DNA of 64,000 bases from Tritonibacter scottomollicae (GCF_003003215.1 NZ_PVUF01000003.1:248001-312000); one strand, 5' to 3'. Positions 10,063-19,210 are shown, numbered from the stretch's first letter. Notes: generated from the sequence alone by a model not told the origin. A program made the numbers and translations.

Positions 10063-10108
10063 GCGGGGACCAGTCCCCGCACCCTGAGATATTTGGGAAA
10101 AGATGAAG
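10063..10108 (-). repeat. A/T-block plus GC-hairpin intergenic repeat, copy 1
   Basis: Hairpin GCGGGGAC/GTCCCCGC (10063-10070, 10073-10080) followed by TATTTGGGAAAAGATGAAG at 10090-10108. It lies between argD and argF, directly after the argD stop. Its reverse complement closely matches 26022-26066. Confidence 0.6.
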
Positions 10109-10109
10109 G

Positions 10110-11285
10110 TCAGGCAGCCTCGACCGCCGTGGCGGCCGCATCGAGACGCGAGACGGCCTCCTCGATATCCGCATCGGTGATGGTCAGCGCGGGCAGCAGG
10201 CGGATCACATTGTCGGCGGCGGGCACCGTGATGACCTCGGCGGCATAGCCTGCCTTGACCACATCGGCGTTCACCGCCCTGCATTTCAGCCCCAGCATCA
10301 GGCCGGAGCCGCGTACCTCCTCGAACACCTCCGGGTGCGAGGCAACCAGCCCTTCGAGCTTCTGGCGCATGAGGCCCGCCTTGCGGTTCACCTCGGCCAG
10401 GAACTCCGGCGCCGCCACGTGATCCATCACCGCGCAGCCCACCGCGCAGCCCAGCGGGTTGCCGCCATAGGTGGAGCCATGGGTGCCCGCCGTCATGCCG
10501 GAGGCGGCCGTTTCGGTTGCCAGCACCGCGCCCAGCGGGAAGCCGCCGCCGATGCCCTTGGCCACCATCATGATGTCCGGGGTGATGCCCGCCCATTCAT
10601 GGGCAAACAGCTTGCCAGTGCGGCCCACCCCGCATTGCACCTCGTCGAGGATCAGCAGGATGCCGTGTTCATCACAGAGCGCGCGCAGGTCCTTCAGCTC
10701 CTGATCGGGCATCGGGCGGATGCCGCCCTCGCCCTGCACCGGCTCCACCAGAACTGCCGCAGTCGTCTCATCAATGGCGGCCTCGACGGCTTCGGCGTCG
10801 CCCCAGGGCAGATGCACAAATCCCGGCAGCAGCGGGCCGAAGCCCTTGGTCATCTTTTCCGATCCCGCCGCCGCGATGCCGGCGGACGAGCGACCGTGGA
10901 AAGACCCCTCGAAGGTGATGATTTCCACCTTTTCCGGGTGGCCCTGCTCGAAATGATACTTGCGCGCCATCTTCACCGCCAGCTCGCAGGCCTCGGTGCC
11001 GGAATTGGTGAAGAACACCGTATCGGCAAAGGTTTCCGCCACCAGCTTGTCCGCCAGCGCCTGCTGCTGCGGGATCTCGTAGAGGTTGGAGACATGCCAC
11101 AGGCTTTGTGCCTGGCTTGTCAGCGCGTCCACCAGCGACGGATGCGCATGGCCCAGCGCGTTCACCGCGATCCCCGAGCCGAGGTCCAGGAAGCGTCGAC
11201 CATCCGCCTCGATCAGCCAGGAGCCTTCGCCTTTGACGAAGGTCAGGGGCGCCCGATTATAGGTCGGAAGAACGGAAGCGATCAT
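10110..11285 (-). CDS. argD: Acetylornithine/succinyldiaminopimelate aminotransferase
   Basis: PLP-dependent class-III aminotransferase; makes N-acetylornithine in arginine synthesis and may act in lysine synthesis. 391 aa. [14 protein letters not shown] and the PLP lysine in [15 protein letters not shown] are present, as is FFTNSGTEA near residue 100. ATG 11285 ([14 protein letters not shown]) is chosen over 11294 because AAAGGA sits 8 nt upstream of it. First gene of the argD-argF operon. Confidence 0.95.
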   Translation of the reverse strand: MIASVLPTYNRAPLTFVKGEGSWLIEADGRRFLDLGSGIAVNALGHAHPSLVDALTSQAQSLWHVSNLYEIPQQQALADKLVAETFADTVFFTNSGTEACELAVKMARKYHFEQGHPEKVEIITFEGSFHGRSSAGIAAAGSEKMTKGFGPLLPGFVHLPWGDAEAVEAAIDETTAAVLVEPVQGEGGIRPMPDQELKDLRALCDEHGILLILDEVQCGVGRTGKLFAHEWAGITPDIMMVAKGIGGGFPLGAVLATETAASGMTAGTHGSTYGGNPLGCAVGCAVMDHVAAPEFLAEVNRKAGLMRQKLEGLVASHPEVFEEVRGSGLMLGLKCRAVNADVVKAGYAAEVITVPAADNVIRLLPALTITDADIEEAVSRLDAAATAVEAA

Positions 11286-11664
11286 CTGGATCATCCTTTG
11301 CAGTGCGGTCTAACAGGGATCAGGACCAAATCAGTGCCCCACCACGGGGCGACGGTCAATAACTGGTCCGGTCTGGGTTTGAGAAGGTCGCGCCCTCTTG
11401 ATGAACAAGCGAGGCGCGCGGGATCAAAAGCGCTGCGGGTGGCAGCGTGTCAGGCACATTGGCGTCGACGTCGAGTCGACAGGAGGCAAGCGTGTTTGAT
11501 CATAGGAAGGCTCCATAACGGAAGCTTTGCCACCTGAAAACCCCCTTTGGCACCCGATGGCGCACAAAATGGCATCCGGTCGCCCGTCATCCCGTCAGAC
11601 AGTGCGTCGCAGACCGCAGCCTTTGCGCTTGCCTTTGCGGCCCAGCTCGCGCACCGCTTGTACC
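11286..11664. other. argD-EamA divergent intergenic region
   Basis: 379 bp between divergent genes, expected to hold both promoters. A short GTCGAC-GTCGA-GTCGAC palindrome lies around 11464-11480. No other structure or small gene was seen. Confidence 0.5.
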
Positions 11665-12579
11665 ATGACGCATGTGACCCCTCAGAATCCCCCGCTGGCC
11701 GCCGCGCTGATCCTGCTTGCGACCGTCTTCATCGCTGGCACCACATTGCTGGCAAAGTCGCTCGGCACCGACACGCTGGGGCCGCCGCTGCACCCGCTGC
11801 AGATCAGCCAGGGGCGGTTTGTCTTTGCCTTCATCGGGATTTCCACCGCCGTGGTGGTGATGCGCCAGAAGATCCGGGCGCCGCATTGGGGGCTGCACAT
11901 CGGGCGGTCGACCTTCGGCTGGGGCGGGGTCACCTTGATGTTTGCCTCCGTCGCCTTCATCCCGCTGGCGGATGCCACGGCGATTTCCTTTCTGAACCCA
12001 GTGATCGGCATGCTGCTGGCGATCCCATTTCTGGGCGAGAAAGTCGGCCCCTGGCGCTGGCTGGCCGCGGCGATTGCCCTGGGCGGCGCCATGGTGCTGC
12101 TGCGTCCAACACCAGAGAGCTTTCAACCCGCCGCGCTGCTGGCGCTTGGGGCGGCGCTGGCCATGGGGGCGGAGCTGATCTTCATCAAGAAACTGGCAGG
12201 GCGCGAGCCACCGCTACAGGTCCTTTGGGTCAACAATCTGATTGGCATGGTGATCGCCAGCACCGCAGCAGTCGCCGTCTGGCAGATGCCGACGCTGGCT
12301 CAATGGGGCGCGCTGGCCGCGCTTGGCGGGCTGATGGCCTGCGCGCAGGCCTGTTTCATCAACGGTATGGCGCGGGCGGATGCGTCCTTTGTGGCGCCCT
12401 TTGCCTATGGCACGCTGGTCTTTGCCGCGATCTATGACGCGGCGATCTTTGGCGTATTGCCGGATTCGATCACCGTGCTTGGGGCCTGTATCATCCTGTC
12501 CGGTGCGGCGCTCCTGGCCTGGCGCGAGAGCGTCAATGGCAAGCGCCCTTCCGTGACCTTGCGCCGCCCCGCGCCCTGA
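11665..12579 (+). CDS. EamA/DMT-family transporter
   Basis: Drug/metabolite transporter superfamily protein, 304 aa, with about ten hydrophobic segments arranged as two EamA repeats. Typical features are PLADATAISFLNPVIGMLLA and FLGEKVGPWRWLAA in the first repeat and ALGGLMACAQACFINGMA in the second. Substrate unknown; relatives export amino acids or metabolites. ATG 11665 starts the first repeat; in-frame codons from 11527 give a non-homologous Arg-rich leader. It converges with the ABC-2 permease gene, with only 19 nt between stops. Confidence 0.87.
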   Translation: MTHVTPQNPPLAAALILLATVFIAGTTLLAKSLGTDTLGPPLHPLQISQGRFVFAFIGISTAVVVMRQKIRAPHWGLHIGRSTFGWGGVTLMFASVAFIPLADATAISFLNPVIGMLLAIPFLGEKVGPWRWLAAAIALGGAMVLLRPTPESFQPAALLALGAALAMGAELIFIKKLAGREPPLQVLWVNNLIGMVIASTAAVAVWQMPTLAQWGALAALGGLMACAQACFINGMARADASFVAPFAYGTLVFAAIYDAAIFGVLPDSITVLGACIILSGAALLAWRESVNGKRPSVTLRRPAP

Positions 12580-12598
12580 CCCGTCAGCACATTCAGGC

Positions 12599-13423
12599 TC
12601 AGGCCTTCAGGCGGTAGCCGGTACGCAGCATCTGCCAGGCCAGCGCCGTGATGGCGGCGGTCGCACCAAGGCACACCAGCGCGCCAAACAGCGGATCACT
12701 GTCAGAGACACCGATCATCCCGTAGCGCACCCCGTCGATCAGGTAGAACACCGGATTGACGTGGGAAATCGCATAAAGCACCGGCGGCAGCGCCTCGACC
12801 GAATAGAAAGTGCCCGACAGAAAGGCCAGCGGAGTCACCACGAAATTGGTGATCGCGGCCATCTGGTCGAACTTCTCGGCGAACACCCCGGCGACGATAC
12901 CCAGCCCGCCAAGGAAGGCCGCGCCCAGCACCACAAAGCCCAGCGCCACCAGCGGATGTGCCGGCACCAGCCCGAGGAACAGCACCATCCCAAGCCCGAT
13001 TCCCAGCGCCACCAACGCGCCGCGTGCAATCGCACCGCAAAGATAGCCCAGCAGGATCTCCAGCCCCGACAGCGGCGGCATCAGCGTGTCGACGATATTG
13101 CCCTGCACCTTGGAGATCACCAGCGACGAGGAGGTATTGGCAAAGGCGTTCTGGATCACCGTCATCATCATGATGCCCGGCGCGATGAACGACATGAAGG
13201 GCACCCCCATCACGTCGCCCCGGCGCGGGCCGATGGCAATATTGAAGATCAAGAGGAACAGCGCCGCCGTCACCATCGGCGCCACCAACGTCTGGGTGTA
13301 GACCACCAGAAAGCGCTTGATCTCGCGACCGGCAAGGGTCTGCAGCCCCAGCCAGTTGATCCGGCCGAACCGGCGCTCGCCCACTTCGATACGAAAGCTC
13401 ATCTGCGTGCTGTTGTCGGACAT
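12599..13423 (-). CDS. ABC-2 type transporter permease, orphan
   Basis: Inner-membrane permease subunit of the ABC-2 (YadH/NodJ-like) type, 274 aa, with about six membrane segments. The TSSSLVISKVQGNIVDTLMP segment and the C-terminal PVFYLIDGVRYGMIG stretch are typical. No ATPase gene is adjacent, so the partner must be elsewhere. It does not resemble KpsM closely enough to be paired with the KpsT-like ATPase at 21204. Substrate unknown. Confidence 0.88.
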   Translation of the reverse strand: MSDNSTQMSFRIEVGERRFGRINWLGLQTLAGREIKRFLVVYTQTLVAPMVTAALFLLIFNIAIGPRRGDVMGVPFMSFIAPGIMMMTVIQNAFANTSSSLVISKVQGNIVDTLMPPLSGLEILLGYLCGAIARGALVALGIGLGMVLFLGLVPAHPLVALGFVVLGAAFLGGLGIVAGVFAEKFDQMAAITNFVVTPLAFLSGTFYSVEALPPVLYAISHVNPVFYLIDGVRYGMIGVSDSDPLFGALVCLGATAAITALAWQMLRTGYRLKA

Positions 13424-13612
13424 GCCACCCTCATTTTCTGTATCCTGCCTGCATAATGGCTGTTTTCAGGGATGCAAGCTGCGGATCTGACCGCAGTCGG
13501 ACCTGTTCATGACTTGTATCTCGCCCGTCAGTAATTAATATAGCGAGGTAACTTGGAATTCGATGGCGGCCACAGGACCCCTGAGGCCGCTATCCGCTTT
13601 GAAAGGCACCTA

Positions 13613-14206
13613 ATGTCCTGGACAGACGAGCGCGTCGAACTGCTCAAGAAAATGTGGGGCGAAGGCCAGTCGGCCAGTCAGATCGCAAAGGAACTCGGTG
13701 GCGTGACCCGCAACGCGGTCATCGGCAAGGTTCACCGTCTCGGTCTGTCCAACCGCACCACGACCAGCAGCAGCAAGCCTGCAGCTGAAGCAAAGGAAAA
13801 GCCCGCGCCGAAGGCTCCCGCTAAGCCGAAGGTCCAGCCAAAGACCGAACCGGCCCGCCCGGTGACGCCGGAACCCGTTGCGGCGGAGGCCCCCGCGGTG
13901 GAGCCGAAGCCCTCGACCCATACGCGCAAGCAGATCATCCCGGCTGGCCAGCCGCTGCCGCCGCAGCCCTCGGCCAACGAGATCCCCGCCGAGGCGCTGG
14001 CCAAGGTCAACGAGATCGAGAAAAAGGCCAAGCGGCTGACCCTGATGGAGCTGACCGAGCGCACCTGCAAATGGCCCGTGGGCGATCCCGCGACCGAGGA
14101 CTTCTGGTTCTGCGGCCTGCCGGTGCAGCAGGGCAAACCCTATTGCGAGGCCCATGTCGGCGTCGCGTTCCAGCCGATGAGCTCGCGCCGCGACCGCAAG
14201 CGCTGA
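13613..14206 (+). CDS. gcrA: GcrA cell-cycle regulator
   Basis: Alphaproteobacterial transcription factor that binds sigma70 RNA polymerase and GANTC-methylated promoters. 197 aa. N-terminal HTH: MSWTDERVELLKKMWGEGQS then ASQIAKELGGVTRNAVIGKV. A Pro/Ala/Lys-rich linker spans about 50-115. C-terminal Cys/His cluster: C in TCKWP, C in FCGLPV and CEAH. ATG 13613 follows GAAAGG at proper spacing. No GANTC site was seen in the 110 bp upstream. It has its own terminator and is divergent from the permease. Confidence 0.95.
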   Translation: MSWTDERVELLKKMWGEGQSASQIAKELGGVTRNAVIGKVHRLGLSNRTTTSSSKPAAEAKEKPAPKAPAKPKVQPKTEPARPVTPEPVAAEAPAVEPKPSTHTRKQIIPAGQPLPPQPSANEIPAEALAKVNEIEKKAKRLTLMELTERTCKWPVGDPATEDFWFCGLPVQQGKPYCEAHVGVAFQPMSSRRDRKR

Positions 14207-14232
14207 GGCTTCGGAACGATCAACATGCAAGA

Positions 14233-14265
14233 CCCCGGCGCCCTTCGGCACCGGGGTTTTTCTTT
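14233..14265 (+). terminator. Terminator of gcrA
   Basis: CCCCGG stem with a CGCCCTTCGGCA loop region pairing to CCGGGG, followed by TTTTTCTTTT. Confidence 0.85.
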
Positions 14266-14287
14266 TACCGGGAGACTGGTGGCACGC

Positions 14288-14698
14288 TCAGGGATGCATC
14301 CGCGCGCCCTTGGTGATCTTGTCGACCAGCTTGCGCTCCTCGCGCAGCGCCAGACCGACCAGGTTCAGATCAGCCGTGGCGTATTCCGCCACCACAGCCC
14401 GGTTGGCCGCATCATCTCCGGTCGAAAACATCTCTTCGGTGTAGATCGACAGCGCCGCGCCGCGTGCTCCGGCGCGGTCGAAGATCTTGCGAATCCCCGG
14501 CCCATCGGTGCCCAGCACGATCACCGGCTGCACCGCCAGCGCGTTGTAGCCATTGCCGTCGCCGTCGCGGTAGCGCTCACCGATCAGGCCCGGAGTGGCG
14601 CCCACGATCCCCGACATCACAAACGCGGTGACATTCAGCTTCTGCCAGGGGGCGAGGTCCGCACGCAGGACAATGGCGATCTTGGTGTCAAACTGCAT
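14288..14698 (-). CDS. DUF2000 domain protein
   Basis: 136-aa cytoplasmic protein matching the DUF2000 family (MQFDTKIAIVLRADLAPWQK start, VMSGIVG, PVIVLG). The fold resembles peptidyl-tRNA-hydrolase-like proteins, but no activity is established. It starts 3 nt after the stop of the cupin gene, so the two are almost certainly cotranscribed and perhaps coupled. Both are divergent from an AraC-type regulator that may control them. Confidence 0.85.
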   Translation of the reverse strand: MQFDTKIAIVLRADLAPWQKLNVTAFVMSGIVGATPGLIGERYRDGDGNGYNALAVQPVIVLGTDGPGIRKIFDRAGARGAALSIYTEEMFSTGDDAANRAVVAEYATADLNLVGLALREERKLVDKITKGARMHP

Positions 14699-14701
14699 CG
14701 C

Positions 14702-15085
14702 TCAGCCCCCTGCCCGCAGGCGCTTGGGCGCGGAGACGGTCAGGGCGCTGTCGGCATCGCCGGTGTTGAGCGTCCCCGCTGGCTCCACCATCACCACCAC
14801 CGGCTCCGGGGTCAGGGCGCGGGGGCGATGTTCCACGCCGCGCGGCACGCAGAGAAAATCGCCCTCTCCCAGCTCCACCACGCCATCGCGGAAATCGAGG
14901 GCGATGCGCCCGCGCAGCACCAGAAACGCCTCGTCCTCCGCCGGGTGGCTGTGCCAGTCAAAGCGAGGGCCGAATTTGGCGACCTTGATCTGGGCGTCGT
15001 TCACATCCGCCACGATATGCGGATCGAAGACCTGTGAAATCTGCGCCTCCACGCGGTCGAGTATATTGAGTTTTTCGGGTGGCAC
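14702..15085 (-). CDS. Cupin domain protein
   Basis: 127-aa single-domain cupin. Metal-binding signatures visible: WHSHPAEDEAFLVLRG (His, His, Glu) and PRGVEHRP (His). Start is a GTG at 15085 (V-P-P-E-K-L-N-I-L) with a strong AGGAG 8 nt upstream; reading further upstream runs antisense through the AraC gene. Substrate unknown; the class ranges from dioxygenases to sugar isomerases and small-molecule binding proteins. First gene of the cupin-DUF2000 pair. Confidence 0.85.
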   Translation of the reverse strand: MPPEKLNILDRVEAQISQVFDPHIVADVNDAQIKVAKFGPRFDWHSHPAEDEAFLVLRGRIALDFRDGVVELGEGDFLCVPRGVEHRPRALTPEPVVVMVEPAGTLNTGDADSALTVSAPKRLRAGG

Positions 15086-15168
15086 GGGAATACTCCTTCT
15101 TGAATTCACCAACCGGCCCGCGCAGGGCCAGCCGGACGTGGTCCGCGCCGTCCCGGGACTGCTCTCCG

Positions 15169-16053
15169 ATGACCGACACGCGCTCAGGCCCCGAAACTGC
15201 CATGCCGCGCCCATGCGGTCTTGAACGATCCTGCACCCTCCCCGGTGCGGGCGACTGGCTGCGCGTCGCGCCCAAGGCCACCGGGCTGGAGCGGATCGAG
15301 GCGCATTTCGACGGCCATGCCTATGCGCCGCACCGCCACGACAGCTACGCCATCGGCTATACGCTCGACGGGGTGCAGAGCTTTCGCTACCGCGGCGCCC
15401 GCGCCGACAGTCTTGCGGGCAATGTGATCGTGATCCACCCGGACGAGCTGCATGACGGCGAGGCCGGTCAGGAGGGCGGGTTTTCTTACCGGATGCTCTA
15501 TCTGGAGCCCGCCCGCATCCGCGAAGCACTTGGCCCTGCCGCCCGCAGCCTGCCGTTTGCCAAGGATCCGGTGCTGACCAACCCCGCCCTTTTGCAGGCG
15601 CTGCACATGGCCTGCGCCGACATGGACCGCCCGCTGGAGCCGCTGCAACAGGATCAGGTGATCGCGCTTCTGGCACAGGGGGTGCTGTCTCAGGACAAGA
15701 GCGCCGGGCGTGCCCGCCGCGCCCGTATCGACATGCAAGCGGTGGATCGCGCCCGCGACTATCTCGACGCCCATGCGGCGCGGGTGGTGCCCTCCGAAGA
15801 GCTGGAACAGGTCACTCAGCTGGATCGCTACAGCCTGTCCAGACAGTTTCGCGCCGCGCTTGGCACCAGCCCCTACCGCTACCTGACCCTGCGCCGGGTG
15901 GAGCGCGCACGGCAGGCGATTCTGGCCGACATCCCCCTGGCCGAGGCCGCCGTTTTGGCTGGTTTCAGCGATCAGCCCCATATGACCCGCCAGTTCACTG
16001 CCGCCATCGGCATGTCACCGGGCCGCTGGCGGCGTCTGTGTCGTCCAGACTAA
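15169..16053 (+). CDS. AraC-family transcriptional regulator
   Basis: 294-aa regulator with an N-terminal AraC-type cupin arm (APHRHDSYAIGYTLDGVQSF, IHPDELHDG) and a C-terminal double HTH (about 190-290: LDRYSLSRQFRAALGTSPYR; AAVLAGFSDQPHMTRQF). ATG 15169 is used; it has no strong ribosome binding site. It is divergent from cupin-DUF2000 over an 83-bp gap, the usual layout for a regulator controlling its neighbours. Effector unknown. Confidence 0.9.
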   Translation: MTDTRSGPETAMPRPCGLERSCTLPGAGDWLRVAPKATGLERIEAHFDGHAYAPHRHDSYAIGYTLDGVQSFRYRGARADSLAGNVIVIHPDELHDGEAGQEGGFSYRMLYLEPARIREALGPAARSLPFAKDPVLTNPALLQALHMACADMDRPLEPLQQDQVIALLAQGVLSQDKSAGRARRARIDMQAVDRARDYLDAHAARVVPSEELEQVTQLDRYSLSRQFRAALGTSPYRYLTLRRVERARQAILADIPLAEAAVLAGFSDQPHMTRQFTAAIGMSPGRWRRLCRPD

Positions 16054-16065
16054 GCGCCGCCCATC

Positions 16066-16095
16066 AAAAAAGCCCCGCACAACATGCGGGGCTTT
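16066..16095. terminator. Bidirectional terminator
   Basis: AAAAAAGCCCCGCA, loop CAACA, TGCGGGGCTTT, between the convergent AraC and YHS-domain genes. Confidence 0.85.
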
Positions 16096-16135
16096 GGCAG
16101 GCCATCCGGCCATAATCCCGACCAGGATCAGCGAA

Positions 16136-16654
16136 TCAGTTCTGGGCCGGCGCGGGCGAGGAGAAGTTCGGGATCGTGCTGGTCGAGGCGGGCGCAGGGT
16201 CGATCTCCGGCCAGTTGCCCTCAGCCAGGGTAATGTTGCCCGGAATGTCCTCTTCCCAGAAGCCAACCACATTCTTGGTGATGTTCAGATAAAGCTTGTC
16301 GTCGATGATACGCCACAGGTTCGGGTTGCCGGGCACCTTGCCCCCCTTGGAGACGCCATAGGCGCAGTGACCATCGTATTGGGGGGCGTAATGCGCCGGG
16401 TTTTCCAGAAACATGTCGCGGTTCTCTTCGCTGGCAAAAGCAAAGGTCGCACCGTTGTAATCGGCAGTGATCTCCGCCTTGCCCGGAACCGCGGCGGGCT
16501 GCGCTTCGCCGACCGGAGCCTGCGTCAGGCTGCGATAGGCAACCACATCATAGCCGGAGGCCGCATAGCCTGTCTCATCGACGAATTGTTCGCCTGCAAA
16601 CGCTGGCAGGCCAAGGGTCAGGGCTGCCACTGCAGCCAAAGCGAAACGTTTCAT
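16136..16654 (-). CDS. YHS domain-containing secreted protein
   Basis: 172 aa with a signal peptide (MKRFALAAVAALTLGLPAFA) and a central YHS-type region: GYDVVAYRSLTQAPVGE, FAFASEENRDMFLENPAHYA, CAYGVSKG. These proteins are common in Rhodobacteraceae, and the region resembles the metal-binding YHS/TRASH fold. The C-terminal 20 residues are Pro/Ser/Thr-rich. Substrate or partner unknown. Confidence 0.87.
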   Translation of the reverse strand: MKRFALAAVAALTLGLPAFAGEQFVDETGYAASGYDVVAYRSLTQAPVGEAQPAAVPGKAEITADYNGATFAFASEENRDMFLENPAHYAPQYDGHCAYGVSKGGKVPGNPNLWRIIDDKLYLNITKNVVGFWEEDIPGNITLAEGNWPEIDPAPASTSTIPNFSSPAPAQN

Positions 16655-16831
16655 GCGAATTCCTCTCCTCGGGCGCCGCGGCGCACCATAAACTGAGACA
16701 CCTGCAGTGATCGCAGGATCTGAGGAGAAGATACGCGAAGCATCCTCCTTGCGAAGCCGCTCTCACGCGCCTGTGTTGGCAGACGAGCCTGCGTGAGATC
16801 GCCGTGATGCTGCGGAAACGGCGCGTCGGCC

Positions 16832-17221
16832 TCAGCTGTTTCGAGCCCGCCCAATGCGGCCAAGATGAGTGAATTCAAACCCTTGCATCGTTTTCAGCCC
16901 ATAGCCCAGCATCCGGTCAAAGCCGCAATGCGCCAACCACAGCGCGCCCAGCTCCCATCCCAGCGGCGCATGCCACAGGTGCCCCAGCGCCAATGTGACA
17001 GCGCCGAAGGCATAGACATGCACCAGATTGTAACAAACCGCGCCAAAGCGCCGACCAAACAGATACCCGAGAAAGCTCAGATCCAGCGCAAAGAACACCA
17101 GCACCGCCGCCCAGACCGGCAGCACCGTCTCCGCACCGGCATAAAGCCAGATACCAACGGCGCAGATCACCGCGCCTTCGGCCTTTTGCCAGCGGATGAC
17201 GGACTGCTCCGGCACGTCCAT
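16832..17221 (-). CDS. DUF4260 family membrane protein
   Basis: 129 aa with three or four predicted membrane spans (AVICAVGIWLYAG; VWAAVLVFFALDLSFLGYLF; YNLVHVYAFGAVTLALGHL). Typical DUF4260 motifs are GYLFGRRFGAVCYNLVHVY and AHCGFDRMLGYGLK. Function unknown. Its ATG overlaps the stop of the NYN-domain gene by one base (TGATG), so it is likely translated by coupling. Confidence 0.85.
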   Translation of the reverse strand: MDVPEQSVIRWQKAEGAVICAVGIWLYAGAETVLPVWAAVLVFFALDLSFLGYLFGRRFGAVCYNLVHVYAFGAVTLALGHLWHAPLGWELGALWLAHCGFDRMLGYGLKTMQGFEFTHLGRIGRARNS

Positions 17222-18033
17222 CAGTCCAGCCTACGCACCACGATCTGGTTGCCCTCGCCACGCCGGGTTTCCAGGATCTTCATGGTGGCGATCAGATCCG
17301 ACAGCTTGCGCTTGCCGTAGCTGCGGGTGTCGAAATCCGGGCTGGCCGCGGTGATATACTGGCCGATCTGGCCCAGAGAGAACCACTCGTCCTCCTGGCT
17401 GATCGCATCCATCGCGCGCAGCACCAGCTTTTGCGGATCCTCCAGCTCTGCCGGGGCCTCGTCGTCCTGCGCCGCGGCGGTCTGTTCCGTGATCTGGTCG
17501 CTGGCAAGTTCGCTGGCCTGTTCCGGCGTGGCGCTGCTGGCATGGGCTGCCGGTTTCTGCCGCGGTCGAGAGGGTTTAGGCACCTCGTTCAGCAGGTTCT
17601 CCACATAGATGAACCGTTTGCAGGCCCGCACGAACGCCGCCGGCGTCTTGCGCATGCCCATGCCATAGACATCCAGACCCTGTTCGCGGATGCGGCTCGC
17701 CAGGCGAGTAAAATCGCTATCCGATGAAATCAACACAAACCCGTCGAAGCGGCCCGAATGCAGGATGTCCATCGCATCGATCACCAGCGCGATGTCGCTG
17801 GCGTTCTTGCCGGTGGTATTGGCAAATTGCTGATGCGGCACAATGGCATAGGCCGCAAGCTTCTCCTTGCTCCAGCCCTGTGGGCCACCGCCGGAAAAGT
17901 CGCCATAGATGCGCCGGATGCTGGCTTCGCCAAGCGAGGCGATCTCCTCGAACATGGCCTCGGCATGTTTGGCAGAGATATTATCCGCGTCGATCAGGAC
18001 CGCCAGAAGGGGTGGTTTTTCGCTATTGGACAT
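17221..18033 (-). CDS. NYN-domain (LabA-like) protein with C-terminal OST-HTH/LOTUS domain
   Basis: 270 aa. The N-terminal half is a NYN/PIN-like nuclease domain: acidic residues in VLIDADN (D15, D17), ASDIALVIDAMD and ISSDSDF. After a Pro/Ala/Glu linker (about 145-195) the C-terminus (QKLVLRAMDAISQEDEWFSL to SYGKRKLSDLIATMK) fits an OST-HTH/LOTUS RNA-binding domain. Such proteins are thought to act on RNA; the target here is unknown. ATG 18033 is chosen over an upstream start because the conserved fold begins there. Translationally coupled to DUF4260. Confidence 0.88.
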   Translation of the reverse strand: MSNSEKPPLLAVLIDADNISAKHAEAMFEEIASLGEASIRRIYGDFSGGGPQGWSKEKLAAYAIVPHQQFANTTGKNASDIALVIDAMDILHSGRFDGFVLISSDSDFTRLASRIREQGLDVYGMGMRKTPAAFVRACKRFIYVENLLNEVPKPSRPRQKPAAHASSATPEQASELASDQITEQTAAAQDDEAPAELEDPQKLVLRAMDAISQEDEWFSLGQIGQYITAASPDFDTRSYGKRKLSDLIATMKILETRRGEGNQIVVRRLD

Positions 18034-18308
18034 CGGAGATCCTGTCTGTGAAAGGGCTTTGTCCATACATACCCGCATGACAGGAAATGGAAACCGGGCA
18101 TGGCGCGATCCGTGAAATTCTTCGCCGTTTCAGGCCGGGAGACGTCCTTGGTGTCGGAAAATTTACCGCACCAGACCTTCCAGTCATTGGAATTTTCATT
18201 ATTGTCCCCATCTGAGTTGGGACGCTGCCCCGGGACGTCTGCTTCACGACACCCCAGCATGGGTGGCTACGCTACCATAGTCTGACACGTAACATGATGA
18301 GGCCCTCC

Positions 18309-19187
18309 ATGAGCGATACGACCTACACCCCTCCGAAGGTCTGGACCTGGGATCAAGCAAGCGGTGGCAAGTTTGCCTCCATCAACCGTCCCATCGCGGG
18401 TGCCACCCACGACAAGGAGCTGCCCGTTGGGGATCACCCGTTCCAGCTCTATTCGCTGGCCACCCCCAATGGCGTCAAAGCGACCGTGATGCTGGAAGAG
18501 CTGCTGGAACTGGGCGTGAAGGACGCCGAGTATGATGCCTGGCTGATCAACATCGGTGATGGCGATCAGTTCGGCTCCGGGTTTGTCGAAATCAACCCGA
18601 ATTCCAAGATCCCGGCGCTGCACGACCGCTCTGGCGAGGCCCCGGTGCGCGTGTTCGAAAGCGCATCGATCTTGATGCATCTGGCCGAGAAGTTCGGTCA
18701 TTTCCTGCCCAAGGACGGCCCCGCCCGCACCGAGGTGATGAACTGGGTGTTCTGGCAGATGGGCTCTGCGCCCTATCTCGGCGGCGGCTTCGGCCATTTC
18801 TACGCCTACGCACCAGAGAAATTCGAATACCCGATCAACCGCTTCACCATGGAAGCCAAACGCCAACTGGACGTGCTGAACCGCGAATTGGCGGGCAAGA
18901 CCTATCTCGGCGGTGAAGAGTATTCGATCGCCGATATCGCGATCTGGCCTTGGTATGGTCAGCTGGTTCTGGGGCGTCTCTATGATGCGGCAGAGTTCCT
19001 GGACGTGGAAAGCTACGAGCATGTGATGCGGTGGGCCAAGGCGATCGACGCCCGCCCTGCCGTGCAACGCGGCCGCATGGTCAACCGATCCTTTGGCGAA
19101 TTGTCCTCGCAATTGCGCGAACGCCATTCGGCGGAGGATTTCGCAACCCGGACCCAGGATAAGCTGGAGTCCGAAGCGGCGGAATAA
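18309..19187 (+). CDS. yghU: Glutathione S-transferase, YghU type
   Basis: 292-aa GST of the nu class, whose members reduce disulfides using two glutathiones. The sequence follows E. coli YghU closely by inspection: KVWTWDQASGGKFASINRP, LPVGDHPFQLYSLATPNG, INIGDGDQFGSGFVEINPNS, FESASILMHLAEKFG, FGHFYAYAPEKFEYPINRF. ATG 18309 follows GAGG; a start five codons earlier is possible. Single gene with its own terminator. Confidence 0.94.
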   Translation: MSDTTYTPPKVWTWDQASGGKFASINRPIAGATHDKELPVGDHPFQLYSLATPNGVKATVMLEELLELGVKDAEYDAWLINIGDGDQFGSGFVEINPNSKIPALHDRSGEAPVRVFESASILMHLAEKFGHFLPKDGPARTEVMNWVFWQMGSAPYLGGGFGHFYAYAPEKFEYPINRFTMEAKRQLDVLNRELAGKTYLGGEEYSIADIAIWPWYGQLVLGRLYDAAEFLDVESYEHVMRWAKAIDARPAVQRGRMVNRSFGELSSQLRERHSAEDFATRTQDKLESEAAE

Positions 19188-19210
19188 CTTCGACCGCCCA
19201 GAACATCTGC

